Below, in pieces: positions 1 to 8,540 of a stretch of DNA of 64,000 nt; within the stretch, counting starts at the first letter, position 1, and every line of letters starts with the position of its first letter. This DNA is from Meconema thalassinum. Its lineage: Eukaryota > Arthropoda > Insecta > Orthoptera > Tettigoniidae. The DNA lies in contig OX336390.1 in assembly GCA_946902985.2 (NCBI GenBank), positions 526,398,861 to 526,462,860 of the forward strand, in the 5' to 3' direction. Both the position numbers and the translations under genes were made by a program. The notes beneath the pieces were generated by a model. That model searched no databases. It was not told where the DNA came from and saw only the letters and a list, made by a program, of their open reading frames with translations.

Positions 1-236
1 GGGTTCCTCCGAGCGGCAATCCGTAAGTAGCGGTCATCCACTACAGTAGTAGCCCTTGGGCGGCCTGAGCGAGGCCTGTCATCGACAGTTCCTGTATCTC
101 TGTACCTCCTCCATGTCCGAACAACATCGCTTTGGTTCACTCTGAGACGCCTGGAAACTTCCCTTGTTGAGAGCCCTTCTTGACACAAAGTAACAATGCG
201 GACGCGATCGAACTGCGGTATTGACCTTCTAGGCAT
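1..236 (-). CDS. Tc1/mariner-like transposase, N-terminal part, cut by the window edge
   Basis: Reading leftward from the ATG at 234-236 gives 78 uninterrupted codons running off base 1. The product begins MPRRSIPQFDRVRIVTL and contains a helix-turn-helix typical of Tc1 transposases (CQEGLSTREVSRRL followed by VVRTWRRYRDTG) and a GRPR motif (RPRSGRPRATT) linking the two DNA-binding subdomains. Such proteins bind the terminal inverted repeats and cut and paste the element at TA sites. The DDE catalytic domain lies beyond the window, so activity cannot be judged. No stop or frameshift is visible in this part. Family assignment is from motif recognition. Confidence 0.8.
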   Translation of the reverse strand, partial: MPRRSIPQFDRVRIVTLCQEGLSTREVSRRLRVNQSDVVRTWRRYRDTGTVDDRPRSGRPRATTVVDDRYLRIAARRN

Positions 237-480
237 GGTAGAACTACAGACAACATGAGCAGCGTACCTTCGTCCTGGTGGAATGACTGGAACTGATCGG
301 CTGTCGTACCCCCTCCGTCTAATAGGCCCTGCTCATGCATGGTTGTTTACATCTTTGAGCAGTTTTAGTGACATCTATGAACAGTCAAAGGGACTGTATC
401 TTGGATACAATATACACAGTCAACGTCTATATGCCGGAGATCTGGGAACCGAGGTGATGCAAAACTTTTTTTGATGTGTG
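237..480. other. 5' flank of the Tc1-like gene
   Basis: Probably the untranslated end of the Tc1-like element. I could not fix its outer terminal inverted repeat; a candidate end lies near 390-420, where short CAGT-type motifs occur. No other gene is visible. Confidence 0.3.
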
Positions 481-1040
481 TAGTTACTTACTTATCTACT
501 TACTTACTTATTTACTTACTTACATACTTACTTACTTACTTACTTACATATTTATTTACTTACTTACTTACTTACTTATTTACTTACTTACTTACTTATT
601 TACTTACCTACTTACTTACTTACTTACTTATTAACTTACTTACTTATTTACTTACTTACATACATACTTACTTACTTACATACTTATTTACTTACTTACT
701 TACTTACTTATTTACTTACTTACTTATTTACTTACTTACTTACTTACTTATTTACTTACCTACTTACTTACTTACTTATTAACTTACTTACTTATTTACT
801 TACTTATTTACTTACTTACTTATTTACTTACTTACTTACTTACTTTTTTACTTACTCACTAACTTACTTACTTACTTACTTATTTACTTACTTATTTATT
901 GATTTACTTACATACTTACTTATTTCTTACTTACTTACATACTTACTTACTTACTTACTTACTTATTTAGTTACTTACTTACTTACTTATTTAGTTACTT
1001 ACATACTTATTTCTTACTTACTTACTTACTTACTTACTTA

Positions 1041-1080
<40 letters not shown>

Positions 1081-1148
1081 TTTACGTACTTGCTTACTTA
1101 CTTATTTACATACTTACTTTCTTACTTACTTATTTACGTACTTACTTA

Positions 1149-1202
<54 letters not shown>

Positions 1203-2060
1203 TACATACATACTTACTTATTTACTTACCTATTTACTTACTTACTTATTTATTTACTTACATACTTACTTACTTACATACATAATTACTTACTTACTTA
1301 CGTATTTACTTATTTATTTATTTACTTACTTACTTACTTACAAACTTACTTACTTATTTACTTATTTACTTACTTACATACTTACTTACTTATTTACTTA
1401 CTTACTTATTTTTTTACTTACTCACTAACTTATTTACTTACTTATTACTTACATACTTACTTAGTTATTTATTTACTTACTTACTTACATACATACTTAC
1501 TTATTTACTTACTTATTTACTTACTTACTTATTTATTTACTTACTTACTTACTTACTTACTTATCTACTTACTTACTTACATACTTACTTACTTATTTAC
1601 TTACTTATTTATTTACTTACTTATTTACTTACTTACTTACTTACATACTTACTTACTTATTTACTTACTTATTTACTTACTTACTTATTTACTTACTTAC
1701 TTACTTATCTACTTACTTACTTACTTATTTAGTTACTTACTTACTTACTTATTTAGTTACTTACTTACTTACTTATTTAGTTACTTACTTACTTATTTCT
1801 TACTTACTTACTTACTTATTTACTTACTTTCTTACTTACTTACTTACATACTTACTTACTTACTTACTTACTTATTTACGTACTTGCTTACTTACTTATT
1901 TACATACTTACTTTCTTACTTACTTATTTACGTACTTACTTATTTACTTACTTACTTACTTATTTACTTACTTACTTACATACATACATACTTACTTATT
2001 TACTTACTTATTTACTTACTTACTTATTTACTTACTTATTTACTTACTTACTTACTTATC

Positions 2061-2116
<56 letters not shown>

Positions 2117-2422
2117 TACTTACTTACTTTCTTACTTACTTATTTACTTACTTACTTATTTATTTACTTACTTACTTATTTACTTACTTATTTATTTACT
2201 TACTTACTTACTTACTTACTTATTTACTTACTAATTTACTTACTTATTTACTTACTTACACGCTTACTTACTTATTTACTTACTTATTTACTTACTTACT
2301 TATTTATTTACTTACTTATCTACTTACTTACTTACTTACTTACTTACATACTTACTTACTTATTTACCTACTTACTTACTTATTTACTTACTGACTTATT
2401 TACTTACTTATTTACTTACTTA

Positions 2423-2461
<39 letters not shown>

Positions 2462-2485
2462 GCTTAGGGCCTACTTACTTACAGT
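481..2485. repeat. TTAC tetranucleotide microsatellite, about 2 kb
   Basis: An almost pure (TTAC)n array with scattered variants such as TTTAC, CATAC and ACGTAC. Rare variants mark larger internal copies: the block around ACGTACTTGC at 1084 recurs at 1878, an offset of 794 bp, so part of the array grew by segmental duplication and not only by slippage. Open frames across it encode TYLL-type repeats only because the 4 bp unit lacks stops in some frames. They are not genes. Confidence 0.97.
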
Positions 2486-2868
2486 ACTTCCCAATTTCAC
2501 CTCAAGTGTCATCCCGCCTAGAGATTAAATTCGTCATTACGCGATAAGTCATGTCGAGAGGTCATTTGCTAGGAGGTTCTTAGGCTTTTCAACAATAATA
2601 CCAGTGGCGTTTTCTCCAATACCACGGGGTAAGCACCGCTTACCTAGCATATTCTCATAAGAATAAAGTATATAATATCACTTTCTAACGCGCAAGCATC
2701 TGCAAAAACGCCACTTTGAATGACGTTCCTCGTTCTCTACCGCAGTTCTCCACGATCAGCCAGTTCTACTTTGGAGAGAAAGAAGAAAGAGTGCGGCTGG
2801 TCGCTATGACAACGGCTTGTTTACCTCCAGGAGCCTTCTGGCACGGAACACTGCTATGGCCGATGGAG
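2486..2868. other. Unassigned spacer
   Basis: About 380 bp between the microsatellite and the P-like element. No open frame, repeat head or transposon end recognised. Confidence 0.4.
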
Positions 2869-2877
2869 TGGTACACC
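2869..2877. repeat. Left target-site duplication of the P-like element
   Basis: TGGTACACC directly abuts the left inverted repeat and recurs at 11525-11533 directly outside the right one. P elements make 8 bp duplications, so the ninth matching base is probably chance. Confidence 0.7.
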
Positions 2878-2909
2878 CAAGGCTAGTAAACTACAGAGGT
2901 TGCCTCAAT
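2878..2909 (+). repeat. P-like element left TIR
   Basis: Starts CAAGGCTAGTAAACTACAG and matches the reverse complement of 11493-11524 at 30 of 32 positions (differences at TIR positions 8 and 9). Confidence 0.82.
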
Positions 2910-3081
2910 ATGGAGCTCTTTGGCGAGGGGATCGCGGAGGGAAGGGAAAGGACGTGACGTCACACGTTTCCTCGTAGCGCGCGAGGCGCGAGATATGCAA
3001 GGAAAGTCAGCTTTCCCACACATTATATTCTATGGATTGCAGTGGTTTAAACACGTGTTTTAAGCCCTTTTGTTTATAATC

Positions 3082-3345
3082 ATGACAGGTCAAAGATATG
3101 CTGTGGCAGTTTGTCACAGTTATTATAAAGTTGTCGTTTTTTACGATGCCTAAAGACGCATGCATTCGCAATCAGTGGATTGCTGCATGTAAGCGAAAAT
3201 ATCATTGCAACCCTCAAACAAGTAGGATAATTATGTTCCCTCCACTTTAAGAGTGAAGACTTCGAATTAGACTACAGGGTCGAATTGCTTATTATAAAGC
3301 TAAGATTCCCAAGGAATCTAAAACCAAATGGTAACTGAGCCTAGC
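3082..3345 (+). pseudogene. THAP zinc-finger remnant of a P-element/THAP9-like transposase
   Basis: Pieces of a THAP (C2CH) DNA-binding domain occur in order but in shifting frames: VCHSYYK near the start, then MPKDACIRNQWIAACKRK and HCNPQTSRI, then after a frame change HFKSEDFELDYR and a tail RFPRNLKPNG. HF followed by EDF is the hallmark end of THAP domains. The first cysteine pair is damaged, and stops at the frame changes rule out a functional protein. In the family this domain recognises the transposon ends. Confidence 0.75.
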
Positions 3346-3790
3346 TGGCCTACTCTTTAAGTTTTGATGACCTGCTAGGATGATTTTAAAGCTGTTAATA
3401 TTTTTGTCATATATCGAACATGTTATGAGGGGCGTATATACAATTTGTTTCGAGGGGGGGGGGGGGGAACTATCGTGGAAAATTGTGAGTACTTAATGAA
3501 TTTTCTATTATAGCCTATGGAGTATGAATGGAAAATATCAAAATGGGCTACTTGTCAATTTATAAAGTAGAAACGTAAACACTCATTTCTTTTACAAATT
3601 GATAATTATTTCTTAAAAGTAGACTACTGTGAAATACATTGTATGTTGTACCCAAGTTGGCTTTTCTCGGTGGGGGGATCTGGAGCGCCCTCAGCCCCCC
3701 CCCCCTTTCCCCTTATATACGCCCATGCATGGTATTTTGTTTTTGGACTAGATGGAAAATTTCATGAGTAATTCTCTTTGCATTGGTAAA
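3346..3790. other. Non-coding interior of the P-like element
   Basis: Holds a run of about 14 G near 3456 and a C-rich run near 3695, but no recognisable RNase H-like catalytic domain. Either an old intron or the scar of an internal deletion. Confidence 0.4.
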
Positions 3791-3799
3791 AATTCTTTG

Positions 3800-4183
3800 C
3801 AAATATTCCAGAAACAGTCATCATTTCAATAAAATCCCTTCAACTTCTGTACCAAGATATGGCCCGTAGGCATAATACAAAGTACATTCTCACACATAGG
3901 CTAAATCAAGATGTACTGGAAACCCTCTTTTCACAATTGCGAACCTGTGGTGGCTTACACGATCATCTTTCTTCCCTTAACTGCATTTACAGACTGAGGA
4001 TGATTATTTTAGGAAAACTCCAGAAGTTGTTCAAAAGCAAACAAACGCTGCTGATCCAGATTCAGATGAATATGCAGTTGCTAAAGCACTAAACAAAGCT
4101 GGCATAGTGTCTGAATCAAGTAACGTGCTTCCAGAACGAACCTTAGGGAGCAATGTGCAACCTGAGTCCTTCATTGTCAATAT
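3800..4183 (+). pseudogene. P-element/THAP9-like transposase, C-terminal region, 5' piece
   Basis: The frame through 3859 reads ISIKSLQLLYQDM, then KYILTHRLNQDVLETLFSQ, GGLHDHLSSLNCIYRLR and MIILGK. The LNQD.LE.LF, GG and RLR..ILG elements are diagnostic of the P-element transposase C-terminal domain. A one-base loss near 4017 shifts the frame, and homology continues as TPEVVQKQTNAADPDSDEY. The Gypsy LTR begins immediately after the codons at 4177-4183. The other half lies at 10841-11020. Confidence 0.8.
4180..4183. repeat. Left target-site duplication (ATAT) of the Gypsy element
   Basis: ATAT abuts the LTR starting at 4184 and recurs at 10841-10844 after the other LTR. Four-base duplications are usual for many Ty3/Gypsy integrases. 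Confidence 0.85.
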
Positions 4184-4870
4184 TGTTACGTGCCACCCCC
4201 TAGTGGCACTTATGTTAACTGGATTACGGTGGGGGGTACAAAGCACAACACCAATTACAGCTTAAAGAAATAATTAACTTTATTGCGGCCAGAAAATTAC
4301 ACTAGTCAGCAAATACAAGCAATTAGGAGCCTTATTCCAGTTTCCTCAAATCTATTCTTTATGCGCTCTTGGCCCCTTTCACTTGCAACAGACCACAGAA
4401 GTTAATCCGTCCTAATGAGTACGGTGGCCTTGACAGACACTACCTGTTCCTCTCATTTATGTTCTCCGACCACAATTACTTACGATCACTTGCTGCAGGC
4501 TATTTCGCTGTCCACAAGCTGGGAGAAACAATGTCACAGGATTTCGTAACTCGCACAGCACTTCGTCACCACACTTCTGTCGCACAAGATAATCGCTCGC
4601 ACTAGCTCGTAAAACACAACCACAACTGCTTCACGGGTCACTCTTATATAGCAGGCCGGTGACTCAATAAATGGTTCTAGATCCATCCAGAGTCCACGGC
4701 TTCTCGAGGTTTCCACCGCTGGTCTAGTCACGAATCTTCTGGACTATCCCTTTGTCTGTAGTAGCCCTGTTGCATAAGGCGCGCGCAATACAGGAGGCAA
4801 GCCACAGCCCAGCCCCTGGGGCAGTTGTGACTCAAGCGGCGAGCGATGACACAAACTCACAGCCGTAACA
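4184..4870 (-). repeat. 3' LTR of the Gypsy element
   Basis: 687 bp, TG...CA ends, nearly identical to 10154-10840. On the minus strand it carries a TATA box (CTATATAAGAG, 4641-4651) and a polyadenylation signal AATAAA (4279-4284). Short open frames here appear identically in both LTRs and are not genes. Confidence 0.97.
4279..4284 (-). terminator. Polyadenylation signal in the 3' LTR
   Basis: AATAAA on the minus strand, downstream of the TATA box in transcription order, as expected for the R/U5 part of the 3' LTR. The same hexamer is at 10249-10254. Confidence 0.6.
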
Positions 4871-4883
4871 CCACCCCCTTCCT
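4871..4883 (-). promoter_or_regulatory. Polypurine tract
   Basis: On the minus strand AGGAAGGGGGTGG directly precedes the 3' LTR. This is the expected primer for plus-strand DNA synthesis. Confidence 0.75.
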
Positions 4884-4907
4884 AAAAAGGCTGAACGTCC
4901 CGATCAA

Positions 4908-7900
4908 TCATTGGTCCGTCTGTGTCCCTCCGTAGGCTGCCAGGCGATCTCGATGCACGATCTTCATCTTCGCCCTCGGGCTCCGCTGGATCCTGTAGAC
5001 GACATCGTTGATCCGTTTCACGACTCGGTACGGGCCCTCCCAGGACTTCTGCAGTTTGGGTGACAGGCCTTTCTTCCGTAATGGGTTGAAGAGCCAGACC
5101 AGGTCGTCCTCGTGGAATCCGCCGGCATCCGTCTGCTGGTCGTATCGGGTCTTCATTCTGTCGGTCTCGATCCGCAGTTTCCTCCTCGCGAACGCGTGCA
5201 CGTCCTCCAGTTGGTCGACCAGTTCTTGACAATACTGGCTTACCGGGATCGGATCATTCCCAGGTCGGCCAAAGGCAAGATCGACAGGTAGACGGAGCTC
5301 CCTCCCAAACATGGCCCGGGCTGGTGTGCACCCGGTGGCTTCATGCACGGCGGCGCGGTAGGCCAGGAGAAATAGTGGAAGATGTTTGTCCCAATCCCTC
5401 TGGTGCTCGCTGACGACTATTCGAAGATGGTTCTCGATGGTGCGATTGAATCGCTCTACCATCCCGTCGGACTGAGGGTGTAGTGGCGTTGTCCTTGTCT
5501 TCCGGATTCCCAGCAGCTGGCATAGGTTCTGGAACACCTGCGACTCGAAGTTCCTCCCTTGGTCGGAGTGCAGCTCCAGGGGTACTCCGTACCGGCTGAC
5601 GAATTCCTTCACCAGGGTCTCTGCAATCGTCGCGGCTTCTTGGTTAGGGAGCGCATACGCCTCCGGCCATTTGGTAAAGTAGTCGCTGACGACTAATATG
5701 TAGCGGTTACCTGCCTCGCTTAACGGGAATGGTCCAGCAACATCGATGGCCACTCTCTCCATGGGGCCGCCCACGTTGTAGGTCTTCAGTGGACCCCGTC
5801 GTCTTCGTCCTGGGCCTTTGCTGGCTGCGCAATCGTGGCACCTCGCGCAGTGGTTCTCCACGTCTGTTCGGCATCCGATCCAGTAGAACCGCTCTCTCAG
5901 CTTCTCCAGGGTCTTCTTTATCCCTAGGTGTCCACCAGATGATCCTCCATGAACTTCCTTCAGGACTTCCTCCGTCATAGCCTTTGGAACGACGACTTGT
6001 TCCCGAGATATCTTTCCGTCGGTGCTCTCCCAGGTACGGCAGATGAGGCCATCCCTTACAATCAGCGAGTCCCACTGTGCCCAGTAGGACTTAAACTTTG
6101 GGCTGCAGTCACTCACAATGTTCCACCCGGGTCTGGGGACACAGGCCCTCTTCCATTCGGCTATCAGTCCCAGGTCATCATCTTCCGCTTGCGCCCGCGT
6201 GAAAGATTCGCGGCTCCAGCTCCCTTGAAGTTCCACGGTATTCCTTCGGCACTGTATCCCGGTGTTCCCCTCCCTTCGGGCACAGAAGGTGCAGTTTTCT
6301 GGGCACGGTCTTCGTGACAGGGCGTCGGCGTTAGAATGCAGTTGGCCTTTCCTGTGCTGAATCTCAAAGTTATACTGTTGAAGCCTCTCTAACCACCGCG
6401 CGAGTTGACCCTCGGGCTGCTTGAAGTTCAGGAGCCACCGCAGGGATGCATGGTCGGTCCTGATGAGAAATTCTTGCCCGTACAGGTACTTGTGGAAGTG
6501 TTCAATGGTCCTCACGATGGCGAGCAGCTCCTTCCTGGTGACGCAGTAGTTCCTTTCTGGCTTTGACAAGGCCTTGCTGAAGTAGGCCACTACTCTCTCC
6601 TCGCCGTCCACTACCTGCGACAGGATTCCCCCTATGCCAAAGTCGCTGGCATCGGTATCGACGATGAACCTTGTTCCAGGTCTGGGGTAGGCCAGAATAG
6701 GCGCGGTGCACAGAGCCTGCTTGAGTTGCTCGAAGGCATTGTGGCATTCTGCTGTCCACGTGAAGAGTTGGTCCTTCTCAGTCAGTCGATGTAAAGGTTT
6801 GGCGATGTCGGCGAATCCTCTCACGAAGCGACGATAATAAGTGCAGAGTCCCAGGAAGCTTCGTAGTTGCGACTTGTCCTTCGGAACTGGCCACTCCCTC
6901 ACAGCTGCGGTCTTCTCTGGGTCGGTGCGCACCCCTTCCTCGGAGACGATATGCCCAAGGTACTGGACCCGCTTCTGGAAGAGCTGACACTTCTTGGGGC
7001 TCAACTTCAGCTGGGCAGCCCGTAGCTTCAACAAGATCTCCTTCAGGTTGCTGTAGTGCTCCTCGAAGCTCCTCCCCAGAACGATGACGTCGTCTAGGTA
7101 TACCAGGCAGGTCTTCCAGTGTAGTCCCCTCAAAATGGACTCCATTAGCCTTTCGAAGGTTGCAGGGGCGTTGCACAGACCGAATGGCATGACGGTGAAC
7201 TGCCAGAGCCCGCTGCCCACAGAGAACGCCGTTTTCTCGCGGTCCTTAGGGTGGACCTCCACCTGCCAGTAGCCACTCTTCAAATCCAAGGTGGAGAACC
7301 ATCTCGACCCTGATATGGTGTCCAGCGTGTCGTCGATCCGGGGTAGAGGGTAGCTGTCCTTCTTCGTGACATCGTTCACCCGCCTGTAGTCCACGCAGAA
7401 CCTGGTGGAACCGTCCTTCTTCTTCACAAGCACGACCGGAGAACTCCAAGGACTATGTGATGGCTCGATCACCCCTTGATCCTTCATCTCTTCAACCATC
7501 CGGTCGACTTCGGCTTGCTTGGCGAGCGGGACACGTCGGAATGGGGCCCTAATCGGTGCGCTGTCCCCAACGTCGATTCTGTGCTGGACCAAGCTTGTCC
7601 TGCCGAAGTCTTTGCTTCCCACGGAGAAGACGTCCTGGAATTCGCGTAGCAGGTCCTGGAGTTGGCGTGATTGTTCCTCGTCTAAATGGTCCTGGGATCC
7701 TTGGTACAGCTTCTGTAGTTCTTCTGGCAGTGTGCGTCTTCTTCGGTTGTCCGTCTGCAGGTGTCCGTCCGTCGTGTCGGTGATGCGGGCAATCCAGGTA
7801 ACGGGCTCGCAGACTCCTAGGTTGGTGTCCCGGTGAACCGTAATGTCGTAGTCGTTCAGGTTGGACAGGCGGACGTACGGCCGAGGCGTCGTGTTGATGA

Positions 7901-8540
7901 GGGTCTTGGCAACTAGCAATCCTTTTGTCCGGATGTCCTCATATTTTGGCTCGATGACAGCCGCCACTCCCTCAGCAGTTCCGTCGACAATTACGGCGGC
8001 GCTGACCTCCGTCCTGGCAGGAACGATGACGTCTTCTCTCAGCCTTACTCGTCGTGCGGTGACTGCCTCGTGTGCTGGTTGCAAAGCAAGTTCCTCACCT
8101 CCGAAGTGCAGAGTGTTGGTACTCAGGTCCAAGATGATGTTGTTCTGGTCCAGGAAGTCCAGTCCGATGATCACTTCGTTTGATACGTCAGCCACAAGCA
8201 CTGGATGCTTTATCACCCGTCGACCAATGACGAACTCCAGTGATGCTTCGCCATGTACCGGTGCGGTCTCTCCGGTCGCGGTTATTAGCTGGAGGTTCCT
8301 TTGTGTGGGTTGCACTCTCCACTTCGGGATCACAGTGGGATTGACGATGGTCCTCGATGCTCCCGTGTCGATCAGCATGGGCCAGCTCACTCCGTTGATG
8401 ACTCCGTCGACCATCAGGCTGCTATTGTCCCTCCGTAACTTCGTCACACGCACTTCGACTGCCGGGGCTTGACGACTGTCACAAGCCAACCTTTGCCCCC
8501 CAAGGCTGGCTAATACTCGTTTCCCTGGGCGGCGCGGTCT
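4908..8540 (-). CDS. pol: Gypsy Pol: protease, reverse transcriptase, RNase H, integrase
   Basis: The frame is open from just after a stop at 8541-8543 down to 4908; there is no ATG near its beginning, so it is probably made as Gag-Pol by -1 frameshifting at 8519-8525. Numbering from the TTG at 8489 (1,193 codons): aspartic protease DTGAS at 41-45 and IIGLDFL near 107-113; RT with VDYRRVN near 366, LDLKSGYWQ near 401 and catalytic YLDD at 464-467; RNase H DTDASDFGIGG at 611 with E654, D679 and D722; integrase zinc finger H847/H854/C884/C887; integrase DDE D916, D976, E1012 (spacing 59 and 35); C-terminal GPYRVV motif near 1155. No catalytic residue is missing and there is no stop. It overlaps gag by about 30 nt. 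Confidence 0.95.
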   Translation of the reverse strand, partial: RPRRPGKRVLASLGGQRLACDSRQAPAVEVRVTKLRRDNSSLMVDGVINGVSWPMLIDTGASRTIVNPTVIPKWRVQPTQRNLQLITATGETAPVHGEASLEFVIGRRVIKHPVLVADVSNEVIIGLDFLDQNNIILDLSTNTLHFGGEELALQPAHEAVTARRVRLREDVIVPARTEVSAAVIVDGTAEGVAAVIEPKYEDIRTKGLLVAKTLINTTPRPYVRLSNLNDYDITVHRDTNLGVCEPVTWIARITDTTDGHLQTDNRRRRTLPEELQKLYQGSQDHLDEEQSRQLQDLLREFQDVFSVGSKDFGRTSLVQHRIDVGDSAPIRAPFRRVPLAKQAEVDRMVEEMKDQGVIEPSHSPWSSPVVLVKKKDGSTRFCVDYRRVNDVTKKDSYPLPRIDDTLDTISGSRWFSTLDLKSGYWQVEVHPKDREKTAFSVGSGLWQFTVMPFGLCNAPATFERLMESILRGLHWKTCLVYLDDVIVLGRSFEEHYSNLKEILLKLRAAQLKLSPKKCQLFQKRVQYLGHIVSEEGVRTDPEKTAAVREWPVPKDKSQLRSFLGLCTYYRRFVRGFADIAKPLHRLTEKDQLFTWTAECHNAFEQLKQALCTAPILAYPRPGTRFIVDTDASDFGIGGILSQVVDGEERVVAYFSKALSKPERNYCVTRKELLAIVRTIEHFHKYLYGQEFLIRTDHASLRWLLNFKQPEGQLARWLERLQQYNFEIQHRKGQLHSNADALSRRPCPENCTFCARREGNTGIQCRRNTVELQGSWSRESFTRAQAEDDDLGLIAEWKRACVPRPGWNIVSDCSPKFKSYWAQWDSLIVRDGLICRTWESTDGKISREQVVVPKAMTEEVLKEVHGGSSGGHLGIKKTLEKLRERFYWIGCRTDVENHCARCHDCAASKGPGRRRRGPLKTYNVGGPMERVAIDVAGPFPLSEAGNRYILVVSDYFTKWPEAYALPNQEAATIAETLVKEFVSRYGVPLELHSDQGRNFESQVFQNLCQLLGIRKTRTTPLHPQSDGMVERFNRTIENHLRIVVSEHQRDWDKHLPLFLLAYRAAVHEATGCTPARAMFGRELRLPVDLAFGRPGNDPIPVSQYCQELVDQLEDVHAFARRKLRIETDRMKTRYDQQTDAGGFHEDDLVWLFNPLRKKGLSPKLQKSWEGPYRVVKRINDVVYRIQRSPRAKMKIVHRDRLAAYGGTQTDQ
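8464..8511 (-). promoter_or_regulatory. Predicted frameshift-stimulating pseudoknot
   Basis: Seven nucleotides after the slippery heptamer, AGCCAGCCTT (8502-8511) can pair with AAGGTTGGCT (8484-8493) as ten base pairs including one G-U. The eight-base loop GGGGGGCA ends in GGGGC except for its last A, and this GGGGC can pair with GCCCC at 8464-8468, forming an H-type pseudoknot with a 15 nt connecting loop. Spacing and layout are those of known -1 frameshift signals. Predicted by eye. Confidence 0.7.

Noticed and set aside
471..2234. Long open frames encoding TYLL repeats
   Set aside because: They arise from a tetranucleotide repeat without stops in those frames.
4369..4731. Open frames of 65-78 codons in the LTR, repeated at 10339-10701
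   Set aside because: Identical in both LTRs simply because the LTRs are identical; no domain; lie in U3/R.
4871..4907. Possible envelope gene of the Gypsy element
   Set aside because: Only 37 bases separate the pol stop from the 3' LTR, so there is no room for one.
5949..8472. Plus-strand frames of 120-203 codons opposite pol
   Set aside because: Shadows of the strongly coding minus-strand pol; no recognisable motif.
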